From Artemia franciscana (lineage: Eukaryota > Arthropoda > Branchiopoda > Anostraca > Artemiidae), in NCBI RefSeq assembly GCF_032884065.1, contig NC_088864.1, forward strand, positions 20,105,999 to 20,169,998: DNA of 64,000 nucleotides, in the 5' to 3' direction. Numbering within the stretch: position 1 is the stretch's first letter; each line of letters starts with the position of its first letter. This document shows, piece by piece, positions 24,913 to 35,890 of this stretch. The notes under the pieces are model-generated. The model was not told the origin of the DNA, did not search any database, and was given only the letters and a program-made list of their open reading frames with translations. The position numbers and the translations under genes are program-made.

Positions 24913-27326
24913 CAAACAGTTCGTCGTAACGAACTGTAGTAAGGAGCGAGCCGGCTCAATAGTAACCAAAAATCTAAAAAATGAAATTTTTATACCAACA
25001 GTTACATCAAAAGAATCGCATTTTAATGCTGATTTTAAATATACAAGTTTCGTCAAGTTTAGTCTTACCCATAAAAAGTTACGAGCCTGAGAAAATCTGC
25101 TCTATTTTAGAAAATAGGGTGAAACATCCCCTAAAAGTCATAGAATTTTAATTAAAATCACACCATCAGATTCAGCGTATCAGAGAACCCTAATGTACAA
25201 GTTCCAAGATCCTATCTACAAAATAAAAAAAAACGAGTTTTTTTAACTGAAAGTAAGGAGCGACATTAAAACTTAAAACGCACAGAAATTACTTCGTATA
25301 TGAAAGAGGCTGCTTCCTCATCAACGCCCCGCTCTTTACGCTAAAGTTTTTTACTGTTTTAAAAAGAAGAATTGAGAGAAAGAGTCAAACTTTAGCGTAA
25401 AGAGCGGGGCGTTGATGAGGAAGCAGCCTCTTTCATATACGAAGTAATTTCTGTGCGTTTTAAGTTTTAATGTCGCTCCTTACTTTCAGTTAAAAAAACT
25501 CGTTTTTTTTATTTAAAATTACTTCGTATATGAAAGGGGCTGCTTCCTCATCAACGCCCCGCTCTTTACGCTAAAGTTTTTTACTGTTTTAAAAAGAAGA
25601 GTTGAGAGAAAGAGTCAAACTTTAGCGTAAGGAGCGGGGCGTTGATGAGGAAGGAGCGGGGCCTTTCATATACGAAGTAAATTCTGTTCGTATATGAAAG
25701 AGGCTGCTTCCTCATCAACGCCCCGCTCTTTACGCTAAAGTTTGACTCTTTCTCTCAATTCTTCTTTTTAAAACAGTAAAAAACTTTAGCGTAAAGAGCG
25801 GGGCGTTGATGAGGAAGCAGCCTCTTTCATATACGAAGTAATTTCTGTGCGTTTTAAGTTTTAATGTCGCTCCTTACTTTCAGCTAAAAAAACTCGTTTT
25901 TTTTATTTAATTTCTGAACGTTATTGAATCAATGCATGTTTTGATTTTGGCTCTTCGCAGAGGAATAATCAAAACAAAATTCTGCATATTTTTTTTTGGG
26001 GGGCTAAATGGCTTTCTCATAATTTTGATCGAATGATTTTGAGAAAAAAAGAGCGGGGGCGAAGCCTAGTTGCCCTCCGATTTTTTGGTTAATTAAAAAG
26101 GCAACTAGAACTTTTAATTTTTTACGAATCTTTTTATTGGTAAAAGATTTACGTAACTTATAAATTAGCTTACGTAAAGAACTTTTGTATTCTCATGTTT
26201 TTATTACATATATGAGGGGATTCGCCCCATCGTCAGTACCTCGCTCTTTACACTAAAGCTTAAATTTTATCCCAATTCATTAAGAATGACCCCTGAATCA
26301 CAAAAGCCGTAGAATAAATAGTTGAAATTACTAAAAATACTTTAGCGTAAAGAGCTAGGTATCATAAGGAGGTGAGCCCCTTATATGGGTAATAATTTCT
26401 GTTTGTTTTAAGTTTTATTGCTGTTCCTTACTTCCAGGTGAAAAAGCTTTTTCACATTTATTTTTTAATTTTTTTTTAAATAATGCTAGTAAATCCTGCT
26501 CTCCCTTCATGGAAGTTTTCTTCTCCCATGACAAATTCTCGATGGAAAGTTCCCGCAGCATATCCCCCTCTTCTCAACCCCTCCCCCCAACCCAAAAAAT
26601 CCTCCTGAAAACGCCTGTATACTTCCCAATAACCATTACTATATGTAAGCGCAGGTCAAAGTTTGTAACTTGTTGCCCCTCCCACGGGGACTGTGGGGGA
26701 GTAAGTCGTCCCCAAAGACATAGTTATAAGGTTTTTCGACTACGCTGAATAAAATGGCTATCTCAGAATTTTGATCCGTTGACTTTGGGAAAATAATTAG
26801 CGTGGGAGGGGGCTTAGGTGCCCTCCAATTTTTTTGGTCACTTAAAAAGGGCACTAGAACTTTTCATTTCCGTTAGAATGAGCCCTCTTGCAACATTCTA
26901 GGACAACTGGGTCGATACGATCACCCCTGGAAAAAAAAAACAAAAAAAAAACAAAAAAACAAATAAACACGCATCCGTGATCTGCCTTCTGGCAAAAAAT
27001 GCAAAATTCCAAATTTTTGTTGATAGGAGCTCGAAACTTCTACAATAGAGTTCTCTGATACGCTGAATCTGATGGTGTGATTTTCGTTAAGATTCTATGA
27101 CTTTTAGGGGGTGTTTCCCCCTATTTTCTAAAATAACGCAAATTTTCTCAGGCTCGTAACTTTTGATGGGTAAGACTAAACTTGATGAAACTTATATATT
27201 TAAAACCAGCATTAAAATGCGATTCTTTTGATATAGCTATTGGTATCAAAATTCCATTTTTTAGAGTTTTGGTTACTATTGAGCCGGGTCGCTCCTTACT
27301 ACAGTTCGTTACCACGAACTGTTTGA
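24913..27326. mobile_element. Composite of two foldback-headed repeats in inverted orientation
   Basis: The left end 24916-24937 is the family hairpin, with the body in reverse to about 25245. A set of stacked palindromic heads (25240-25900) follows, then a full forward copy ending in the hairpin 27301-27322. The unit is therefore bounded by the same hairpin on both sides. The heads are present at least three times, with long stretches identical to each other such as gtaaagagcggggcgttgat, which suggests recent rearrangement. Nothing is encoded. Confidence 0.85.
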
Positions 27327-28499
27327 TTGCCCTTATTTGTATTTTTTTTCTTTTTTTTTTCCTGTCAGTTCTTCTTTATTTTGTATATGTCAGAATATAC
27401 CTGTTTATTTCCCTTTACTTTCTTTATACTCCATCAGTGTTATATTTTAAATTTATGATGGGCAATAAATTACTGCATACATATATACATACTTCCAGAT
27501 CAGGCTTTTATGCTGATTCACATAAAGCTATTTGTTGTACGGAAGCTTCATCATATTCTTCAGAAAACAGACTTTTCTGTTGATACACTGTTTCTAAAGT
27601 ACGCTTTAGGAAGTTTCGTTCAGATACACTCTTTTACACCATAACAAACACAATAGGAAACGTCCACCACTCCACTTTCATCGGATGTTATTTATATCCA
27701 GAAAATCAAGAGACTCTGACATCAGCGACTTTAACAAGGGGTAAATCCAAGTTACACTCAGATATCTTTTGCCGAGACTGCTTTTAATAGAATATTTTAA
27801 CAAACAGGGTTGAAGATAAGCGCTAATGAGGGCTCTGGCACAGGTGCTGATAGTAGCAGATGTCCAGGCCAGTGATTGGGCCTTCAGATACACTGTTTTG
27901 GGTTAGTGATTATTTTTGAGCCTTTTGATTCGTCCATCAGATGAATTGTTATGGATTTTGAAAGTTTGGTCAAAGTCAAACATCAGATACACTGCGAAAT
28001 TGAACTCAGCCATAGAAGATTCAACAACTTCGTACATAGAGAGCAATTCAGTGCGAAAAGTTACGTAAGTTACCCTTAATTCAAAATCAAGAAAAGGTGC
28101 AGATAAACTGTTTTGGGATTGGACATTTTCTTAAAAGTAATGAAGCTCGAACGAAACCATTTTGGTTTTTAAGTCAGCGGCTGTTCGGAACGCCTCTGTG
28201 CATGGGCGTCAGGAAGGGAGGCATGGGGCAGCAGCCCCCGCTATAACTTCATATTTATACTAGATAACAACGGGAACTTTCTGTATTTTGGATTTTTTTT
28301 TTTTTGGTTGAATGGTCACTGGTAGATTGTTGAAAAGGCTGGAAATAAACAGAAAATTTTCCAACTATACTTTCCGATATTATTATTTACGTTTCGATAT
28401 TCAATATTGATTTTTGGTCGTCCTATATATAGATAGGAGACTGGCGCACAATCGACAGGTTTTGACTTTTTCGGCTATAAAATGATGAAAGAATATGGT
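27327..28499. other. Non-coding, with scattered cagatacactg motifs
   Basis: No gene recognised. The motif cagatacactg or a variant appears at about 27580, 27625, 27887, 27985 and 28100, possibly remains of an unclassified repeat. Text near 28200 (gggcgtcaggaagggaggca) resembles the edge of a dispersed element. Confidence 0.4.
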
Positions 28500-30610
28500 C
28501 AGTATAAAAAAAACTATTAAATCAATTCCAGTGATGTTTAAAAAAGCTAAAGGGTATTAATTTCAAATCATAAATTGACTGATCAACGCCAAAAGTATGC
28601 AGTTTCGCTAATCTTGATGTTCCGCTTGTCAGTGGTTGCAGTTTCATTTCAACTTCTGTCTTAAAGACACTATCGGTCTGGTCAGTTAGGGCTAAGTCTC
28701 TCACTCCAGTCTCACTCAGAAAAGGGACCTGAAGTTCTTCAGTTACTACTTTTTCATAATGATTATATAGTGAACAGGATTCCCTTTCTTGCTTTTCAGC
28801 TCAACCAGAATGTAATCGCCCGCCTTGACTTTCTCAACGTCAAATTGGAAGTTACTGGTAGGAGGCTCGTTTTCAACGTCCAAACTGGAGTCTGAAGAGT
28901 TATTGTATACAGACTCATCTAAGTCAAAATCTTCACTCGAACTGCAACTCATTTTACGAGAAATATACCTTTTTTATTTAGCCTTTTAATTTCTCTGACA
29001 ATTCTCCCTTCCCTGGAATAGGGTTTTCTTGGCAAATATAGCTTTTATCCCAACAGTGATGCGTTCTTTCACAGGGGTTTCACATTTAATTTTTTTCCTG
29101 TTGGTTTTTCTTGTTGTGCATTTTGGAAAGGGGTTTGCATGGACTTTTTACGAATCATCTGTGGACCTTTGCTTTTCATATAGAGGCAGAACCTGTGATG
29201 TGTCCGTTTCGTGGTCTATGTTAAAGAAGGGGTCTAAACGTCTCACTGGACTTACGCTGAACATAAAACTTCTCTTGTAAGTGCTTCACTAGATGTGGTA
29301 GGCATTCTGTCCAAGATATATGAAGAGAGGAACTAATAATTCTTGGAGACATCTCTGTTGGTTGGATTGACCTCGCTTGCCTGGAATCCACTGATTATAC
29401 CCTCAGGAGTGAAAGCCTTTGGATATGCTTTCCCCAGCAGCTCAGCAATTTTATACACTGATATAGTTTTACAGTTATGGACAGTCATAAAACTTGTGGC
29501 TTTCTGGTTGTAGTAGGCATTAAGGGGTCCCATGACTGTCCTTTCTAGAGGCTGTGGTTTTTGAGTAGTGTGGGGAGGGATAGTTAAAAGTACAGCGCCA
29601 TTATTTTTAGCACGGTCAAGCCAACGAAATTACTAAGTCTGGGCAAATTCCAACAATTTGGAAACAGGGTTTCATTACCCCTTTGAAAAATAAAAACGGA
29701 AAGCCTGGCTTTGATGGCGTTCGACCTATTACACTTACTCCTATTTTTTCAAAGCTTATTTGGCCGTCTATTTTCAGAAGTTCACGCAACTGCTCATCCA
29801 GCCACAAGTATTTTCTGAGCCGATTATGACGGTTCCTGATAATGCTTTCTTGAGTAAAATTTCCTGACACTTTTTCCGGAGGAAATAAGTAGATGATGGA
29901 CTGTGCTCCAAGTGCATTGACACCAGTGCAAATCGTGTTAAAAGACCTCTTTCTGCTTATGTGACCTTCCCTACTGACTTCTGGCCTCTCTGTGCAATGA
30001 TCTTACCAGGCTTGTGGATGCTTTTCAAACCCGACTCGTCAACATTCCAAATGTCTTGTGGTCTGAACACGCGTTTTTCTAGGCCTCGCTCCAGATTGTC
30101 AAAGAAAGCTCCTACACTGTGACGACTGAAAGCAGTTGCCCGTCATAAGCTTGTACCTTCTGGCGTTCTTACTGATACAGTATTCAAGTGATTCCATAAA
30201 ACCACGGCACATATATTTACCTGCAAGCCCTTCACTGTCCTTATCACCATTGCATTTCCAGTTATCTGGTGATTTTATACTCTTAGTAAGGGCATAAGTG
30301 TATGTAAGTCTAGGTGCCTCTAATGGAGTACAGTCAAAGTGTATATCAACTATCGTTTTCAAGTAAGTTTTTAGTCCTTTTTCTTGTTCCTCTGTAAATA
30401 TTTATCAGGTCCAGACTTTGTAGAAGGATATTCAGCTTCTCAACTTTTTTCATGTATTCTTGCAGCGTTCCTCTAGGAACACCCATGCCGCTTGTAGAGA
30501 ATCCGACTGACTTCTTATTGACTAAGACACAAAAACTGCTGCTCTCTTTTCTATCTGATTCCAGTCGCCTTTCGTTCTTTTCTGCTCTGTTCTACTTTTA
30601 AGCATTTTAA
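28500..30610 (-). pseudogene. Tigger/pogo-type DDE transposase, decayed
   Basis: Read on the - strand from about 30610 downward, in broken frames. It shows an N-terminal part with FTEEQEKGLKTYL, then a stretch containing FMESLEYCISKNARR, then DIWNVDESGL (about 30065-30036), which carries the first catalytic Asp of the DDE_1 domain, then VCTGVNALGA, later NNGAVLLTIPPHTTQKPQPL and KAYPKAFTPEGIISGFQ. These blocks are typical of Tigger/pogo transposases. The tail at 28746-28952 has an acidic Ser-rich segment and KAGDYILVELKSKKG, found at the C-terminus of such proteins. The block with the second catalytic Asp is missing, replaced by an inserted LINE piece (29628-29763). There are several frameshifts and stops, so it is inactive. 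Confidence 0.75.
29628..29763 (+). pseudogene. LINE reverse transcriptase fragment inside the Tigger copy
   Basis: A 45-residue open stretch on the + strand: EITKSGQIPTIWKQGFITPL, then a KNGK..VRPITLTPIFSKL block. This is the conserved start of a LINE reverse transcriptase. It is antisense to the transposase and interrupts its catalytic core. Confidence 0.7.
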
Positions 30611-31596
30611 CTTGAATGAAATATAACAGAAAAAAAAAAAAGAATTTCAGCTCACCTACTAGTCTGGCAGGATTAAACAACGCCATAATTAATCAAATTT
30701 TGCGTTTTGGGCTTGCTTTCAACCTTAAAATATGCTGTTTACTCAGCTTTTACAAGCATAGCCCACTTTCAGACACCTTGGTACGACATGCCAAGCCTAC
30801 CCCAGGTATTGTGGCCGAACGTGGGAATTCGCTATCCGCGGGTTGAAAAAATGCTAACTGCAAACCAGTGAAGATGACACGTCTCGGAAGATGTCAAAAG
30901 ACAGGCAAATAATAAGAGAATACAGCATGGGTTTGCCTTTTATAGCATTTTGATATTGCCGAACTTTGAACTTTTGAATTTAATTCTTAGAACATAATAG
31001 CTATTATCTAACCGTAATAAGATTTGTGTCAAATTGCTTTTATGATGCTCATGCTTTCTAGAAATTGGAAGTGCGATAGTGGGTTTATTATATCACGGTA
31101 TTGCCAGAAAAGTAGAAGGTGGAAAATACTAAAGGCCGAGTTGTAGTGAAATATAGAATTGCGAGTTTCTAAAGACCTTTATTCAGGAACTCGGGAAGCA
31201 TTTGTAAGCCCCCTCCATCACAGAATCAGATGCTCCGCCTAAACAATATGCTGCCTACGCCTGTACCTCTGTGGCTAGCTTGAAGCATCGTTTCACTGTT
31301 TGTGTGTAACAAGGAAATTTATTATGATAAAATCCTTTGCTGTTTCACCAGATGAGATTTTTTATCCAGATAGACTCGTAACGTTAAACCAATATAGGTT
31401 ATACAGATTATCTGATTGTCTTACGTTTGGACGTCAATTTTCTTGTTTTGATGATTCTCTTGAACTCTAGATGTTTTGAATGATCTCTGTCATTAACAAT
31501 CGTAGTAATTAACTGTTTCTCTGGATGTTCAAAGGATTTTTTTCAGTTACTTTGTAAGACAGAGTTTGTTTCAATGACATTTCATATACTTTTTGA
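30611..31596. other. Non-coding, no feature recognised
   Basis: AT-rich, with no ORF with recognisable motif. It lies between the Tigger remnant and a foldback-headed repeat. Confidence 0.4.
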
Positions 31597-32576
31597 TAAT
31601 GAACTGTAAGTAAGGAGCGACCCGGCTCAATAGTAATCGAAACTCTAAAAACGGAACTTTGATACCGATAGATATGTCAAAAGAATCGGATTTGTTTTTT
31701 TTTATTTTCAATCTATAAGTTTCATCAAGTTTAGTCTTACCCATAAAAAGTTACGAGCCTGAGAAAACTTGCCTTATTTTCGAAAAAAGGGGTAAACACC
31801 CATAAGGTCAAAACTTCTTAATAAAAATCACACCATCAGATTCAGCATATCTGAGAATCCCACAGTATAGGTTTAAGCTCCTAATTACAAAAATGTGGAA
31901 TTTTATATTTTTCACGAAGAAAGATCACGATACGCATTTATTTGTTTATTTGTTTTTTGTTTGTTTTTTTCTAGGGGTGATCGTATTGACCCAGTGGTCC
32001 TTGAATGTCGCAAGAGGGCTCATTCGAACGGAATTCTGGGGCCCTTTTTAAGTGACGGAGAAATTGGAAGGCATCTAGGCCCCTTCTCACACTCCTTTTC
32101 CCCCAAAATCATCGGTTCGAAATTTTGAGATAGCCATTTTGTGTACAACTTCGAAGACAACACTGCCTTTCAGTTAAAATTTTACATTTGTTTCACTGTC
32201 TATTAGAAGGTTTTATCCCTGTTTTGAAGTGTTATATTTTCGCCATTTTATATAACATTGTCAAAAAGTTTAATAACTATGTCTTTGAGAACGACTTAAT
32301 ACCCCAGAGTCCCCGGGGGAAGGGCTGCAAGCTATGAATTCTGCCCATGTTTACATGAAGGATTGGTTATTGGGAAGTATACAAACGTTTTCAGGGGATT
32401 TTTCTGGTGGGGATTCGGAGTGGGGGTTTACGTGAGATGATCTTTCCAAGGAGGAATTTTCGATGGGGAGGAGAATTTCCATAAAGGGGGTGCTGTATTT
32501 CTCAGCATTATTTATAAAACAATCAGAAATTAAATAAAAAAAACGAGTTTTTTCAACTGAAAGTAAGGAGCAACAA
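31597..32576 (-). mobile_element. Foldback-headed repeat family, reverse copy
   Basis: Begins with half of the terminal hairpin (gaactgtaagtaaggagcga), runs through the body in reverse and ends in one head arm (aacgagttttttcaactgaa). The ORFs of both strands inside it are shadows of the repeat. Confidence 0.85.
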
Positions 32577-33182
32577 TGCACCTATGACGTATCTCCTTTG
32601 AAACTGGCTATTTGCTTAATTCGGCCTCTTCTCTCATAAGGTAGAACACATTATGTTGCCTCTGCAAAATTTTTTATAAAAATGTCCATTTCAAAATTGT
32701 ATGTCTATGCCGGCCCATATCCATTGGGCCGGCATAGACACAAGGGGAGGCGTGCTGCCCACCAATCTGTTTTTGCAATCGAGTCAGCTGCCCCATAACT
32801 TTCTGCTATCATCCGTTCTATATTTCGCAGCCATTTAATGAATGATAATAACGGTAATAGGTCATGAGAGACAGATGGTTGTTTATATGAGTGTTGAATG
32901 TATATAGAATTATTAAGAAAAACATGTTCAGTTTCGGGCGACGGTCAATGCGAATCCTTACCAGGTATTGGCAGTACCCTGGCGAGTTTTTTAGCTTGGC
33001 TTAGGGGTAAAGTCGTCAATACGGTATAAAGAGAAACAGTACACAAATAGAAAAATTACGAAAATTATTAGAGGAGGTAGGGGAGTAGCCCTTCCCCCTG
33101 TGTACGTCCCAGATAGAGTTTAATTTAGCTTTTCACAGTTTATCGTGTATTATTTTTTAAGCTCAAGGGAACGGTAAGAAGC
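32577..33182. other. Non-coding, with strong hairpin; upstream flank of ninjurin exon 1
   Basis: Includes the hairpin at 32702-32740. A pyrimidine tract with cacag at 33133-33137 could be a splice acceptor, so exon 1 may start at 33138 as 5' UTR. No clear promoter is seen. Confidence 0.45.
32702..32740. repeat. Perfect 16-bp stem hairpin
   Basis: tgtctatgccggccca (32702-32717) and its exact complement (32725-32740) around the 7-nt loop tatccat. GC-rich against an AT-rich background. Confidence 0.9.
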
Positions 33183-33309
33183 ATGAGTTTTAAAGATCGC
33201 AATCGGAACCTTGAAATGAGAGAGGGAAGTGTTCTTCCACCTGAGGTGATTGCTGTGCGGAAGGGCTTAGATACAAACAAATATGCAACGAAGAAAACAG
33301 TCGCCCAAG
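33183..33309 (+). CDS. NINJ: Ninjurin, exon 1 (N-terminal region)
   Basis: ATG at 33183 (context aagcATGag), with an in-frame stop upstream at 33126. It encodes 42 residues and one base of the next codon, then a strong donor (caag|gtaaga at 33310). The end reads DTNKYATKKTVAQ, the typical lead-in to the ninjurin domain. The preceding part is a polar N-terminal tail with Arg, Glu and Pro, as in other ninjurins. Phase 1 matches the acceptor at 37903 exactly, restoring Gly before LLDVALL. Ninjurins are small two-pass plasma-membrane proteins. The family is known for cell adhesion, and vertebrate NINJ1 for oligomerising to rupture the plasma membrane during lytic cell death. An acceptor-like cacag at 33133-33137 makes an upstream non-coding exon possible. 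The frame is also open from there, so a longer N-terminus cannot be excluded. Confidence 0.9.
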
Positions 33310-33627
33310 GTAAGACAATGAATATTTGCGTTGATTGATGATAAAAATGACTTTCATCATTCTTTTTGCAAGATCCTTACAAATGGTATTACCTTTGCAG
33401 GGCTTTTGAGCTAAGAGTAAAAATGACCGACAAACAAAGAAAAGAGAGAGAAAACAAGGAAGAGATAGAGAGAGCCGATTAGATAAATTTTTCTTGTTGC
33501 TTGATAAGGTTTTATCCGTGTTCGCTGTGAAATCCTTGTTCTGTAAGATAAAACGACAGAAATTGAGTTGCTTTGGCATCACTGGAATTGTTGCTCGGCA
33601 TTAGAGCTTTAAGTTCCAGTTTGAAAT

Positions 33628-33645
33628 ATCTCTCTCTCTTTCTCC

Positions 33646-33677
<32 letters not shown>

Positions 33678-33745
33678 ATCACTCTATCTCCCTCCCTCTC
33701 TTTCTCTCTCTCTCTCTCTTTGTCTCCCTCTCTCTCTCTCTCTGT
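33628..33745. repeat. (CT)n/(GA)n microsatellite
   Basis: About 118 bp of imperfect CT repeats, giving false Arg-Glu frames on the - strand and Leu-Ser frames on the + strand. It lies in ninjurin intron 1. Confidence 0.95.
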
Positions 33746-34039
33746 CTCAATAATCCATCTCCATTGACTTGAGCCATTCATATCTGAAAAAAAAAAAAAC
33801 ACACACAAGGAAACAGAAAAAAAAGAAACACGGGTCATGACCACCCTTTTCCGGAACGATGCATCGTGAATTTGTTAGACAGCAGCTTGAATGTCTTTCT
33901 AAGGGTTTTTTCTTACAGTTTTATCTTACAGATTTTCTTACAGTTTTTATACAATTTTATCTTACAGTTTTTTACATCATGCAAATTTACTAAGTTTTTC
34001 CTCTAAAAAGTTTAACCCTTTTTTTAGCGATCCACAGAT

Positions 34040-35112
34040 GTTCTTATGCTACTATCTTTTGCCGGATTAATCTAATATTGTCATATTTGGGGTCCAGTAT
34101 GATTTTTGCCACCCGTTTTTGAACAGCCTCGAGATCGGCACTTAAGTCGTCAATGTTGTGCACTTGTGGTCCCCACACAGGGGACGCGTATTCTAGCAAG
34201 GGAGTATATAATAGATACACGCTGATCGTGACTGATTCACTGGGTCGTCGGAGCGTAGTCAGTGATCGCAAAGCAGAGTTGCCCTTTTTCACAAGGTTAG
34301 AAATATGGTAGCTGAAATAACAGTCAGTACTGAAAGTCACACAAAGAATAATTGCAGTTGAAATGGTAGGGAACCAGGATTCAGGACAAGCTACGTCCAT
34401 TTCGAACGGATTAAAACACATCACTTTTGTTTTTTTGATGTTAATCTGAAGTCCATTATTCCTGCACTGATCAGTACAACTGTCTTTCAATTCACCTCGA
34501 AACTGGGGCATTGCTCGAAATTTATCCACGAGAAATTTGATCAAGACGGATAGATCATTCGACATATTTAAAGCGTTCATCAAAGTCAATGAGAACATAG
34601 TTGATTACAGCCAAGAACAGTAAGGCAGCTAGCCTCGTACCTTGGGGAGCACCGCACGCTATTTCAGCCCATTCAGAGTTTAGATCTTCGGCAAAAGGTA
34701 CATAGACATACTGGTGACGGCTTCAGAGGAAATAGGCTATCAGCAGTAAGGTCTGTTTTCTTGCCCCCATTTGCTTCGGGTTTTTTTTACAGTAGTGACA
34801 TGGCGAATTAAATTGAACGCTTTATGGTAATTAGTGAGTAGAAGGTCTACTGCGGTGTTTCTTTCCCTGTCTTGCCATTCAGTTATCAGATGGTAGAGAC
34901 ACATAAGATAAAGGGAAGGGTTGCTTCTTTTTAAACAATCATATTGGAAAGGTTCTAGGAACGGGTTGATTTACGTCAGGAATTCATGATGCGTAAAAGA
35001 TTCGATGACCTTGGCAAGATTCAGAGTTATTAAAATTTGACAGACTTGTTCACATGATTTCAGGTCCTTCGCTTCAGGTATAAGCCGGACATATGCTCTC
35101 TTCCATGCTTGA
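34040..35112 (-). pseudogene. LINE reverse transcriptase fragment (CR1/Jockey-like)
   Basis: Read from 35112 down in broken frames: AWKRAYVRLIPEAKDLKSCE, NLAKVIESF, LITEWQDRERNTAVDLLL (region of motif A), then in one 184-residue frame (34044-34598) NNGLQINIKKTKVMCFNP, followed by LLYTPLLEYASPVWGPQVH and a LEAVQKRVAKIIL block. These are typical of the RT thumb and C-terminal region of CR1/Jockey-type LINEs. The YxDD box is not intact. It is antisense to ninjurin, in intron 1. Confidence 0.7.
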
Positions 35113-35117
35113 GGGAA

Positions 35118-35860
35118 GATTTAATCTCTGAAATCTTCACTTATTCCCAGTCTTAGCGACTTATTCTTCTTAAAATTAATTTTCAAACCTGTTCTTGCAC
35201 TATGGACTTTCAAAAACTCCAAGAATTCATTCATTTACTAACATTTTCCTCTCGGACGCTCAAATCATTAACTTAACCTAAGTCTAGAAAGGATTTACTT
35301 CCCTATTTCGTTCTATGCTCTCTCATAGCCTTTGGCGTGTTCTTTAGGATAAAATACATTAAAATGATCCGTATAAATGGAGATAGAACACAACCCTGCT
35401 CAACTCCTGATTCAATGCAAAACCAGCTACTAACCTCATTTGCTACCTCAACCGCAGCAATGTCATTTTCGTACATATCACTAATCACTTTAGTGTATTA
35501 ACCTGGCATATCATACAAGGATTACCTGTGCTAAAGCTCTTCTATCGGATAAGTCAAACGTCTGCTGCAAATCTATAAAACTTAGGACTAAAGAGGTCTG
35601 GTGACTCAAGCAGTTCTCAAATATTGATCTAAGAGTGAAAATTTGGTCGGTACTACATCTCCCCCCTTTTTATACCCATACTGTTCTTCTCTTAAAACTT
35701 TATCTACTACATCTCTAAGTATTAATTGTTTACTTAGAGATAGTTTTACATTTCTAATTAAAAGTATCGTAATACTAAGTAATTTGCTTCCTACAAAAAA
35801 CCAAATTATTGCCTCTATAATTACCACCTTTGTTTTAGAGGGGATTAACAAAAGTTTTCC
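35118..35860 (-). pseudogene. RTE-like LINE reverse transcriptase fragment
   Basis: Blocks in broken frames: DVVDKVLREEQYGYKKGGD, then LVLSFIDLQQTFD-like text, then SGVEQGCVLSPFIRIILMYF (motif B region), and near 35200 LKVHSARTGLKINFKKNKSL. The motif set matches RTE/BovB-like LINEs. The same group is present at 41271-41742. Frameshifts and stops make it inactive. Confidence 0.7.
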
Positions 35861-35890
35861 TTGAATTAATAGGTATCCTCCCTTTCAAAG

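Noticed and set aside
33512..33844. Arg-Glu-rich ORF on the - strand and Leu-Ser-rich ORF on the + strand
   Set aside because: Both are translations of the (CT)n/(GA)n microsatellite at 33628-33745.
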